64,000 nucleotides of DNA. Source: an uncultured Porphyromonadaceae bacterium (GTDB taxonomy: Bacteria > Bacteroidota > Bacteroidia > Bacteroidales > Muribaculaceae). Shown here piece by piece: positions 1-7,989 of this stretch (positions are counted from its first letter, which is position 1; the number at the start of each line of letters is the position of its first letter). The notes under the pieces were generated by a model. The model made no database searches and was not told the DNA's origin. It was given only the letters and a program-made list of their open reading frames with translations. The translations under genes were made by a program, and so were the position numbers. The stretch lies in the NCBI GenBank assembly GCA_947177635.1, contig CAMWVQ010000001.1:1-64000 (forward strand), written 5' to 3'.

Positions 1-54
1 GAGCGTCGGATTCATAACCCGGAGGTCCCGAGTTCAATTCTCGGTCCCGCTACC
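1..54 (+). tRNA. tRNA-Met (CAT anticodon), 5' truncated by window start, CCA encoded
   Basis: Anticodon loop TTCATAA, T-arm CCGAG-TTCAATT-CTCGG, 3' end CCGCTACCA; resembles initiator tRNA-Met but the D-arm is outside the window. Confidence 0.85.
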
Positions 55-58
55 ATCG

Positions 59-92
59 GAAACGGTCATCCAATCGGATGACCGTTTCTTTT
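59..92 (+). terminator. Rho-independent terminator after tRNA
   Basis: GAAACGGTCATCC / GGATGACCGTTTC perfect 13-bp stem followed by TTTTG. Confidence 0.8.
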
Positions 93-147
93 GTTGCCCC
101 GCAATGCCTCCCCTAAACTCCAGGTCGGCGCGACCGAACCAAAACAA

Positions 148-187
148 CCCGGGCGACGTGTCGGTTCTGACACATCGCCCGGGCTTT
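148..187 (-). terminator. Terminator hairpin downstream of LRR gene
   Basis: CCCGGGCGAcGTGTC / GACACaTCGCCCGGG inverted repeat just 3' of the minus-strand LRR CDS. Confidence 0.7.
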
Positions 188-228
188 ATGTTGGACGGCA
201 AAGCTTTCATCAAGCCTGCCCTGGCAAA

Positions 229-2238
229 TCAGAGACGGATTTTGACCACTTCGTTGTCAGCCTTTACCACATAGATGCCGGCCGGAAGATTGTCTACAGC
301 CTTGGCAGGGCCGCTGTAGACCAGGGAGCCTGACACTGTGTAGACCGACAACTCGACAGCGTTGGTGACGTTAATCACCCCATCCTCGACAAAGATGGAA
401 GGAGTCTGCAAGTCTTCAGAAACCGTGGCGACAGATGCGAAGTCAAACGGGCGCATGTCAACAATCTTGTTCCAGCGGAAGTTGGCCTTATAGGCATCGA
501 AGCTTTCCTGGGGGACGTAGAGGGTTGCGGTTTCCCAGATTTCGCCGGGGAGGTAGCCGTTCATCTTGGGAGGCTCGGGAGCGGCGCAGTAGATGACCTT
601 TATATTGGACTCATATCCCATGTCGTAAATCATAAAGGTTCCTTCACCCAACTCCTTGAGATTGGGCCCCAGCCATACCTCCTCAACATTGAGACAGTCA
701 CGGAAAGCATATGACTCTATTTTCTCAGTACCTTCGCCGGTATTGATTCTCTTTATATGGGTGTTGCCGGCAAACGCGGCGAAATAGATATTCTTGACCG
801 TGGCGGGAACTGTGTAATCGGCAGCTTCCAACACAATCGGATACTTGATGAGCTGATCCATACTCTTTGTGAAGAGGATGTTGTCCTCCACGCAGAATGT
901 CTTGCTTTCGGGAGACACCGTCACCGATTCCAACGAGGGACACTCGGCAAAGATGTCTGAACCTATATATGTCACCGAAGCGGGGATATGAAGATTCTTG
1001 AGCTCATAGCACCTCTGGAAAATATTGTCACCCAGATACTCCATACCGTTGCCGAGGTCGATCTCCACAAGCGATTCATTGTCATAGAACACAAGGTCAC
1101 CGAGTTTGCGGGCGGTGTCGGGGAATTTGTAGGTCTTGGCGCCTGTACACATGGTAAATCCGCCTTCATCCACCTCTTCAAGCTGAGTATTGGAGAAATC
1201 GAAGACTGTGACGTGGTCGTTGGCCCAGAAACCATACTTTCCGATGGTCTTGAGAGTCGAAGGCGCCTTTACCTCGGTGAAAGTGTCCATATGGTCGAAG
1301 CAACAGGTGGCAACGTTCTCCACCCCTTCGGGGATGGTATAAGTGGCAGACCTGAGACCGATGGGATATTTCACTATGGTTTTCATATCTTTCGAGAAGA
1401 GTATGCCGTCGACTGAAGTATAATACTCGCTGGCGGGATCGACGGTGATGCTCTTGAGGCTGCTCATATTTATGAGAGCCCTGTCGAGGAAGGTATGCAA
1501 AGACGCCGGGAGGTGTAAAGTTTCCAGAGCGGAGCATCCGCTGAGAGCCAGACCGTTGATTTGCTCCAAGGAATTGCCGAGCGTCAGCTCTGTAAGGCCG
1601 GTACAACTTATGAAGCAGTTGGCGGGAAGAGTCTTGACCCCATCCCCGATGACAGCACTCTGGAGAGTGGAAACAGATGCCATGAAGTTCATCCCCATAA
1701 GGGTGACGGAGTTAGGCACAACAATGTGCTCGATGGATGTGCCGACAAAGCACTCGTTGCCAATGGTGGTTACCCCTTCGGGGATTTCTATGGATGTGAT
1801 GTTTTCGCATCGGGTGAATGCGCTGTTGCCTATGAACTTACAGCCTGACGGGATGGTGATTGAGGCAATCTTGGAACCGGCAAAGGCGTTCGCGTTGATT
1901 GACTCTATTGTTTCGGGGAGATTGACTGCCGCAAGATTGGCGTCGGCACCGGAAGGCACCATAAAAGTAAAGTCACCGATGGTGGTGACCGTGTAGGTCT
2001 CTCCATCATAAGTAACGGTCGGGGGAACAGTCACCTCTCCGGTGTACTTTGCCACCGCATTCCCCTCTTCATCCTTGAACCCGAGCGGGAAAGTGGTCAT
2101 AACCGTCTTGGCCTCTGCGTCAAGCACTTGAAAAACCATCCCCTCATAGAGGAACTTCGTAATCTCGGCGGCCGAAACCGGAAGCAAACCGGCGATACAG
2201 AACATGGCAGCCATCAGAAAGCGTAGCGATTTCTTCAT
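229..2238 (-). CDS. Secreted BspA-type leucine-rich repeat protein with C-terminal sorting-like tail
   Basis: Signal peptide MKKSLRFLMAAMFCIAGLLPVSA; repeated LRR_5 units such as 'ITSIEIPEGVTTIGNECF'; tail 'LSVYTVSGSLVYSGPAKAVDNLPAGIYVVKADNEVVKIRL'. Confidence 0.9.
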   Translation of the reverse strand: MKKSLRFLMAAMFCIAGLLPVSAAEITKFLYEGMVFQVLDAEAKTVMTTFPLGFKDEEGNAVAKYTGEVTVPPTVTYDGETYTVTTIGDFTFMVPSGADANLAAVNLPETIESINANAFAGSKIASITIPSGCKFIGNSAFTRCENITSIEIPEGVTTIGNECFVGTSIEHIVVPNSVTLMGMNFMASVSTLQSAVIGDGVKTLPANCFISCTGLTELTLGNSLEQINGLALSGCSALETLHLPASLHTFLDRALINMSSLKSITVDPASEYYTSVDGILFSKDMKTIVKYPIGLRSATYTIPEGVENVATCCFDHMDTFTEVKAPSTLKTIGKYGFWANDHVTVFDFSNTQLEEVDEGGFTMCTGAKTYKFPDTARKLGDLVFYDNESLVEIDLGNGMEYLGDNIFQRCYELKNLHIPASVTYIGSDIFAECPSLESVTVSPESKTFCVEDNILFTKSMDQLIKYPIVLEAADYTVPATVKNIYFAAFAGNTHIKRINTGEGTEKIESYAFRDCLNVEEVWLGPNLKELGEGTFMIYDMGYESNIKVIYCAAPEPPKMNGYLPGEIWETATLYVPQESFDAYKANFRWNKIVDMRPFDFASVATVSEDLQTPSIFVEDGVINVTNAVELSVYTVSGSLVYSGPAKAVDNLPAGIYVVKADNEVVKIRL

Positions 2239-2383
2239 AATTAAACAATTTAGTGATTGAAAAATGGGGTAAATCCTACAATGGCAAATTTACGGTTTCA
2301 AAAAAATCAAAGCAATACTTTTTTTTATTTCAAATTCAGAATAATTTTTTTTGCTGAAAACTGGAATGCCGGTATATTATTTG

Positions 2384-2391
2384 TATATTTG
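2384..2391 (+). promoter_or_regulatory. Bacteroidetes -7 element (TATATTTG) upstream of Crp/Fnr gene
   Basis: Match to TAnnTTTG 9 nt before the ATG. Confidence 0.45.
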
Positions 2392-2399
2392 CAACTATT

Positions 2400-3017
2400 A
2401 TGCAAGAAGCTAAGAAACAGCGATTCTACGAAATAATGCGGGCTTACCATTGCCTCAGCGACGAATGTGTGGAAGCCTTGGTTGCCATATCGCGTTACGA
2501 TGAGTTTCTGAAAGGTGACACGATAGTGGCCCAAGGAAAACCGTGTGGAAATATATTCGTGATAGATAGCGGCATCACGCGGGTCTGCTTCCGCAAAGGG
2601 AAGAGGGAGGATACGCTCTGTTTCGGAAACGGAGGCGACATTTTTTTCTCATTTCACGACTGGTATGGCGACGAACCTCCGGCTTTTGCCCTGGAAGCGG
2701 TGGACTACAAGGTAAGCGGATGGTGGATTTCCATTCAGAAATTCAAGAACCTTGAAGAACGCTATCCCGAGCTTTACAAATGGATGCAGCTTTTGCTCGT
2801 AGAGCAATTTTACAGTATCGAGATTCTGTATCGCAAGCTCGCCATGTCCACCCCCCTGGAAAAATTCGACAACTTCTGGAACTTCCTGGCCCCCAACCTG
2901 CGCCACAATCCGCCCAAGTCGCTCACGCGCACCCTCCCGCTGAAATTCCTGGCCCAGTATCTCGGCATGACTCCGCAGACTTTGTCAAAAATCCGCCGCA
3001 AATTCGTAGGCCGCTGA
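2400..3017 (+). CDS. Crp/Fnr family transcriptional regulator
   Basis: cNMP-binding fold (DEFLKGDTIVAQGKPCGNIFVIDSGITRV) and C-terminal HTH (LPLKFLAQYLGMTPQTLSKIRRKF); start could also be 2436. Confidence 0.88.
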   Translation: MQEAKKQRFYEIMRAYHCLSDECVEALVAISRYDEFLKGDTIVAQGKPCGNIFVIDSGITRVCFRKGKREDTLCFGNGGDIFFSFHDWYGDEPPAFALEAVDYKVSGWWISIQKFKNLEERYPELYKWMQLLLVEQFYSIEILYRKLAMSTPLEKFDNFWNFLAPNLRHNPPKSLTRTLPLKFLAQYLGMTPQTLSKIRRKFVGR

Positions 3018-3074
3018 ATGGGCCACGACTCAGACCATTGGCAGATTATTTGGCGATTTTTCGTATCTTTGCCA

Positions 3075-3082
3075 TATATTTG
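3075..3082 (+). promoter_or_regulatory. Bacteroidetes -7 element (TATATTTG) upstream of ispD
   Basis: TATATTTG with TTTG at 3049-3052 (22-nt gap); a second overlapping candidate TATCTTTG at 3064-3071. Confidence 0.5.
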
Positions 3083-3091
3083 CGATAACAA

Positions 3092-3790
3092 ATGGCTTTA
3101 TTCGACACATATATAATAATAGTAGCCGCAGGAAGCGGGAGCCGGTTCGGTTCCGAGATTCCCAAACAGTTCTGCCTTCTCGACGGGAAACCGGTGGTGA
3201 TGCATGCCATCGAACGGCTTCTCACGGCGGTACCGGGAGCCACACCCATACTCGTCATCTCCCCATCCGAGCAATCCCGCTGGGAGAAACTATGTGAAGA
3301 CCACCACTTCACCTCCCCTGTCGTCGTCCATGGAGGAGCTACACGATGGGAATCTGTGAAAAACGGCCTCGCCGCGATTCCAGCCGACTCACGTCCCAAC
3401 TCCATTGTCCTCATCCACGACGGGGCGCGCCCCCTTGTCGACACCCCCACCGTAAAACGCGTGTGTGCCGCGGCGGTCAACACCGACGGGGCAATCCCGG
3501 CCATACCGGTCAGCGACTCCCTGCGCCAGCTCGACCGCGACGGCGTAAGCTCCTCGCCGGCAGACCGGAGCGGATTCCGTGCCGTCCAGACTCCCCAGGG
3601 ATTCATTCTATGGAGGCTGAGGGAAGCCTATTCCCTACCCTACCAGGAGTCATTCACCGACGATGCGTCAGTGATGGCCGAGGCCGGATTCGAAAACATA
3701 TTCCTCGTCGAGGGAAATCCCGACAACATCAAAATCACCAACCCGAGAGATATCCTTATCGCCGAGGCAATCCTGGCCGCCGGCGAATAA
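3092..3790 (+). CDS. ispD: 2-C-methyl-D-erythritol 4-phosphate cytidylyltransferase
   Basis: IIVAAGSGSRFGSEIPKQF, LIHDGARPLVD, VQTPQGF, TDDASVMAEAG motifs. Confidence 0.95.
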   Translation: MALFDTYIIIVAAGSGSRFGSEIPKQFCLLDGKPVVMHAIERLLTAVPGATPILVISPSEQSRWEKLCEDHHFTSPVVVHGGATRWESVKNGLAAIPADSRPNSIVLIHDGARPLVDTPTVKRVCAAAVNTDGAIPAIPVSDSLRQLDRDGVSSSPADRSGFRAVQTPQGFILWRLREAYSLPYQESFTDDASVMAEAGFENIFLVEGNPDNIKITNPRDILIAEAILAAGE

Positions 3791-3841
3791 GACACAACCA
3801 ACACGCCCCCTGGAAACCATCGCCGGGAAAATGTTTCACCA

Positions 3842-5932
3842 ATGCCATCTCCACGAGAATTCGACATAAAATACATCAAGGGAATAGGCCCTGTCAAGGC
3901 CAAACTTCTTGAGGAGGAACTGGGGATAAAGTCGCTCCACGACCTGGTGCGCCATTTCCCCACCCATTATGTCGACCGCTCCAAAATCTACCCCGTCAGG
4001 TCGTTCCGCGACGAGATGCCTTACATCCAGGTCAAAGGACGCTTCGTCAGCTTCACGATTCACGGCGAAGGGGCGAAACGACGGCTGACCGGATTGTTCA
4101 CCGACGGCACGGCCACGATGGAGGTGGTATGGTTCCAGCGCATAAAGGCGTTGCAGGAAGCATACCACACCGGTTCGGAATATATCCTCTTCGGGAAACC
4201 CCGCGAATTCAACGGACGCTGGAGCATGACCCACCCCGAGGTCGACCTGCCCGACTCGGCCACTGCCTCACAAGGGCTGCGTGGCGTCTACCCCCTCACC
4301 GAGAAGCTGCGCAACCGGGGAGTCACCTCCAGGATGATTTTCCAGTGGGTCAGCAACGCCCTCGCCTCGGTAAGACATTTCGAGGAAAACCTACCTGCCG
4401 AGGTGCTCGCCCAACACCATCTTCCCGACGCAGACGCGTCACTGCGGGCCATACACAATCCGCGCAACCACGACGAGCTCAACCGCGCCCGCCTGCGCCT
4501 CAAATTCGAGGAACTCTTCTACCTCCAGCTCAACATACGCCGGTATGCCGCCAAGCGCTCCGCCGCCGTGCAGGGACGTCCGTTTCCCCGTATCGGAATG
4601 TTTTTCAACAACTTCTACTCGCAGGTGCTACCCTTCCCCCTCACCGGAGCACAGAAACGCGTGCTGAAGGAAATCCGTGCGGATGTAGGCTCCGGGCGCC
4701 AGATGAACCGCCTGGTGCAGGGTGATGTCGGGTCAGGAAAGACTATCGTGGCGCTGATGGCAATGCTGATGGCCCTTGACAACGGCACCCAGGCATGCAT
4801 GATGGCCCCCACCGAAATCCTCGCCACACAACACTATGAGTCACTGCGAGGCATGGCCGCGCAGCTCGGCGTGAACGTCAGGCTGCTCACCGGCTCCACC
4901 AGGAAAAAGGAACGAGAGGAAATCTCGGCCGGACTCGCCGACGGCTCGCTCCACATACTGGTCGGCACCCACGCCGTCATCGAGGAGAATGTCAGGTTCC
5001 GCGACCTCGGCCTGGCCGTCATCGACGAGCAGCACCGGTTCGGAGTGGCGCAGCGGGCGAGGCTCTGGGGGAAAAACGTCATCGCCCCTCACGTGCTGGT
5101 GATGACCGCCACCCCCATACCCCGCACACTGGCGATGACTCTCTACGGCGACCTTGATGTCTCGGTGATAGACGAGCTCCCTCCGGGCCGTAAACCAATC
5201 ACCACCCTGCTGCGCTTCGACGACCAGCGGCAACAGGTCTACCGCTCCATCGGGCGGCAGCTCGCACAGGGAAGACAGGTCTACATCGTGTATCCCCTCA
5301 TACTCGAGAATGAGAAACTCGACCTCAAATGCCTTGAGGAGGGTTACGAGCTTATCCGGGAAACGTTCCCTTCATACAACGTGGTCTACATCCACGGCAA
5401 GATGAAACCGAAGGAGAAAGACCACCAGATGAAACTGTTCGTCGAGAACAAGGCGCAGATAATGGTGGCCACCACTGTGATAGAGGTCGGAGTGAATGTC
5501 CCCAACGCCTCGGTAATGGTCATCGAGAACGCCGAACGCTTCGGCCTGTCGCAGCTCCACCAGCTCCGCGGACGAGTCGGCCGTGGGGCTGACCAGAGTT
5601 TCTGCGTGCTGATGTCAAAAAGGAAAATCGCCGGCGACACCCGCAAACGCCTCGAACTGATGACCACCACCACCGACGGCTTCCTGATTGCCGAAGCCGA
5701 CCTCAAGACCAGGGGACCCGGCGACCTGGAGGGCACGATGCAGAGTGGTATGCCCATGGAGCTGCATGTGGCCAACCTCGCCACTGACGGCCAGATTGTC
5801 CAGATAGCACGCGACTCGGTCGACGCCCTCCTGGAATCCGACCCGGGCCTATCCGCCCCGGGCCACGGCATGCTGCTCCCCGAGCTTTCAAGGCTCTTTT
5901 CCCGCAAGTCTGACATGAGCCGCATCTCCTGA
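3842..5932 (+). CDS. recG: ATP-dependent DNA helicase RecG
   Basis: RLVQGDVGSGKT, VIDEQHRFGVAQR, MTATPIPRTLA, QLRGRVGRG motifs; N-terminal wedge domain. Confidence 0.97.
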   Translation: MPSPREFDIKYIKGIGPVKAKLLEEELGIKSLHDLVRHFPTHYVDRSKIYPVRSFRDEMPYIQVKGRFVSFTIHGEGAKRRLTGLFTDGTATMEVVWFQRIKALQEAYHTGSEYILFGKPREFNGRWSMTHPEVDLPDSATASQGLRGVYPLTEKLRNRGVTSRMIFQWVSNALASVRHFEENLPAEVLAQHHLPDADASLRAIHNPRNHDELNRARLRLKFEELFYLQLNIRRYAAKRSAAVQGRPFPRIGMFFNNFYSQVLPFPLTGAQKRVLKEIRADVGSGRQMNRLVQGDVGSGKTIVALMAMLMALDNGTQACMMAPTEILATQHYESLRGMAAQLGVNVRLLTGSTRKKEREEISAGLADGSLHILVGTHAVIEENVRFRDLGLAVIDEQHRFGVAQRARLWGKNVIAPHVLVMTATPIPRTLAMTLYGDLDVSVIDELPPGRKPITTLLRFDDQRQQVYRSIGRQLAQGRQVYIVYPLILENEKLDLKCLEEGYELIRETFPSYNVVYIHGKMKPKEKDHQMKLFVENKAQIMVATTVIEVGVNVPNASVMVIENAERFGLSQLHQLRGRVGRGADQSFCVLMSKRKIAGDTRKRLELMTTTTDGFLIAEADLKTRGPGDLEGTMQSGMPMELHVANLATDGQIVQIARDSVDALLESDPGLSAPGHGMLLPELSRLFSRKSDMSRIS

Positions 5933-6175
5933 AAGACATTCCAATACAAATCCATCAGCTTCAACAGGTTGCACATTCACAGGCAGGAGTGTGCAATCCT
6001 ACGCGGCCGCAAACCATTCAAAACATTATCAATAAAGCCGTTGTTTAAAAACATGCTGTAAAACACATTTTTGCAACTAACTGTCTATTAAATGTTTAAA
6101 GGCCGTAATCCGGTAAAAGCAAGGCGATTAAACTATTTTAATACGGAAATTTTTCCCGAAAAGCGTTATTTTTAG

Positions 6176-6183
6176 TAACTTTG
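6176..6183 (+). promoter_or_regulatory. Bacteroidetes -7 element (TAACTTTG) upstream of ndk
   Basis: Match to TAnnTTTG. Confidence 0.45.
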
Positions 6184-6247
6184 GGAAGACAAAATAACCC
6201 GCGTCGCGGGTTTATTGTTTCAAAACAGACACCTAACATATCGCCCT

Positions 6248-6715
6248 ATGCAGACCACCCTTGTCATCATCAAACCCTCGGGAATCCAAAGAGGTATAGC
6301 AGGAGAGGTTATCTCCCGTTTTGAGAAAAAAGGATTGATTATCGCCGGTATGAAGATGATGGAGCTTTCGGAGCAGATTCTCCGCGAGCACTACGCCCAT
6401 CTTGTAGACCGCCCCTTCTTCCCCTCCCTCCTCAGGTCGATGATGGCAACCCCTGTGGTTGTGATGGCGCTCAAAGGTGTTGACGCGGTAGAAGTAGTAA
6501 GAGGTATGACCGGCGCGACAAACGCCCGCAAAGCCGTCCCCGGAACAATCCGTGGCGATTTTGCCATGAGCGGACAAGAAAACATCGTCCACGCGTCAGA
6601 CTCCCCCGAAAACGCAGCAATCGAGATTGCCCGTTTCTTCAAAGCCGGGGAAGTTTTCGACTACTCCCTCTCCTTGCTCTCCTCTATCTACTGCTCTGAT
6701 GATTTAAACGCTTAA
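6248..6715 (+). CDS. ndk: Nucleoside diphosphate kinase
   Basis: MQTTLVIIKPSGIQRGIAGEVISRFEKKG; NIVHASDSPENAAIEI active-site motif; start trimmed from the ORF-track start at 6215. Confidence 0.95.
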   Translation: MQTTLVIIKPSGIQRGIAGEVISRFEKKGLIIAGMKMMELSEQILREHYAHLVDRPFFPSLLRSMMATPVVVMALKGVDAVEVVRGMTGATNARKAVPGTIRGDFAMSGQENIVHASDSPENAAIEIARFFKAGEVFDYSLSLLSSIYCSDDLNA

Positions 6716-6742
6716 AACCTCTCTCAACACTGTAAACAGGAA

Positions 6743-7726
6743 ATGCTTTTTTGTAAACTCGACAAATTTGTAATACTGGCCGCGACGGCCCTCCTGGCGT
6801 TTTCGAGCAACGCCCAGTCGTTCAAACTCCCCAAAGCCCACAATGCCGAGCATCAGGGCCTTATCGCAAAGCAGGAGAACATCGGCAACCAGATCTCCGT
6901 CGAGGAGACCAAAGCCTTTGTCGACAACCTCTTCAAAGAGGAGGAGGAACCCGAACTCGACATCTACACCGAGGGCTGGGAGTCGAAGCGCGTGAACGCA
7001 TACGTCGGGATGGATGTGCCTGACACAAAGGTGATTGATGTCAGCAACTTCGCTATGCCAACCCCCGGATATGTGACCTCCCCCTACGGTTACCGTCCCC
7101 GCTTCAGGCGCGTACACAAAGGCATCGACCTCAAACTCCAGACCGGCGACACAGTCCGCGCAGCTTTCGACGGCCGTGTAAGGCTCACCAACTTCGAGCG
7201 CAAAGGATATGGCTACTATGTGATTGTGCGCCACCCCAACGGCCTTGAAACCGTTTACGGCCACCTCTCCAAGTTCCTTGTAAAGCCTGACCAGTATGTG
7301 AAGGCCGGCGAGCCCATCGCCCTTGGCGGAAACACTGGCCGCAGCTTCGGAAGCCACCTCCACTTCGAGACCCGTTACATGGGCTACCCCATCAACCCGG
7401 CTGCCATCTTCGATTTCGCCAACCAGACAGTCCACACCGACGAATACACATTCGACAAGCAGACATACACCCAGCCCCGCAACTTCGACCCGGGAGCCAA
7501 CCAAGAGTATGCCCGGCAGTATCTCGCCTCCAATCCCCCCAAGGCCTCCTCTGCCTCCAAGTCAAACGCCTCCAAGTCAAAGGCTAAAACATACACAGTC
7601 AAGCGGGGCGACTCCCTCAGCCGCATAGCTTCGCGCAATGGTGTCACCGTGCGCCAGCTCTGCAAGCTCAACGGTCTGTCAACCAAAGCCAAGCTCACCC
7701 CCGGCACCAAACTGCGCCTGCGCTAA
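6743..7726 (+). CDS. M23 family metallopeptidase with C-terminal LysM domain
   Basis: YRPRFRRVHKGIDL...GRSFGSHLHFET (M23 zinc motifs); KTYTVKRGDSLSRIASRNGVTVRQLCKLNGL (LysM). Confidence 0.93.
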   Translation: MLFCKLDKFVILAATALLAFSSNAQSFKLPKAHNAEHQGLIAKQENIGNQISVEETKAFVDNLFKEEEEPELDIYTEGWESKRVNAYVGMDVPDTKVIDVSNFAMPTPGYVTSPYGYRPRFRRVHKGIDLKLQTGDTVRAAFDGRVRLTNFERKGYGYYVIVRHPNGLETVYGHLSKFLVKPDQYVKAGEPIALGGNTGRSFGSHLHFETRYMGYPINPAAIFDFANQTVHTDEYTFDKQTYTQPRNFDPGANQEYARQYLASNPPKASSASKSNASKSKAKTYTVKRGDSLSRIASRNGVTVRQLCKLNGLSTKAKLTPGTKLRLR

Positions 7727-7784
7727 CCAAAAACGCCCCAATCAAGGCCGAGGCCTTCAGAAAAGACAAACAAACGGACATAAG

Positions 7785-7833
7785 AAAGTCGGTGTGTCAA
7801 CAAAAGATAAATGTTGACACACCGACTTTACTT
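7785..7833. terminator. Bidirectional terminator between convergent genes
   Basis: AAAGTCGGTGTGTCAACA / TGTTGACACACCGACTTT perfect 18-bp inverted repeat with flanking A/T. Confidence 0.8.
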
Positions 7834-7989
7834 TATACAAATTAATCAGGGAACAACACGGATTGCCGGAAATCCATCCCCCTGGACGATTCAGGAATAA
7901 CTCTTGAATCCGCCATTTCTTGTCGGCAATAAATTAGACATACCTGTCTTTATGCCGCTTATGCAGCCTCCGCTTCTTTGTGGAGATTG

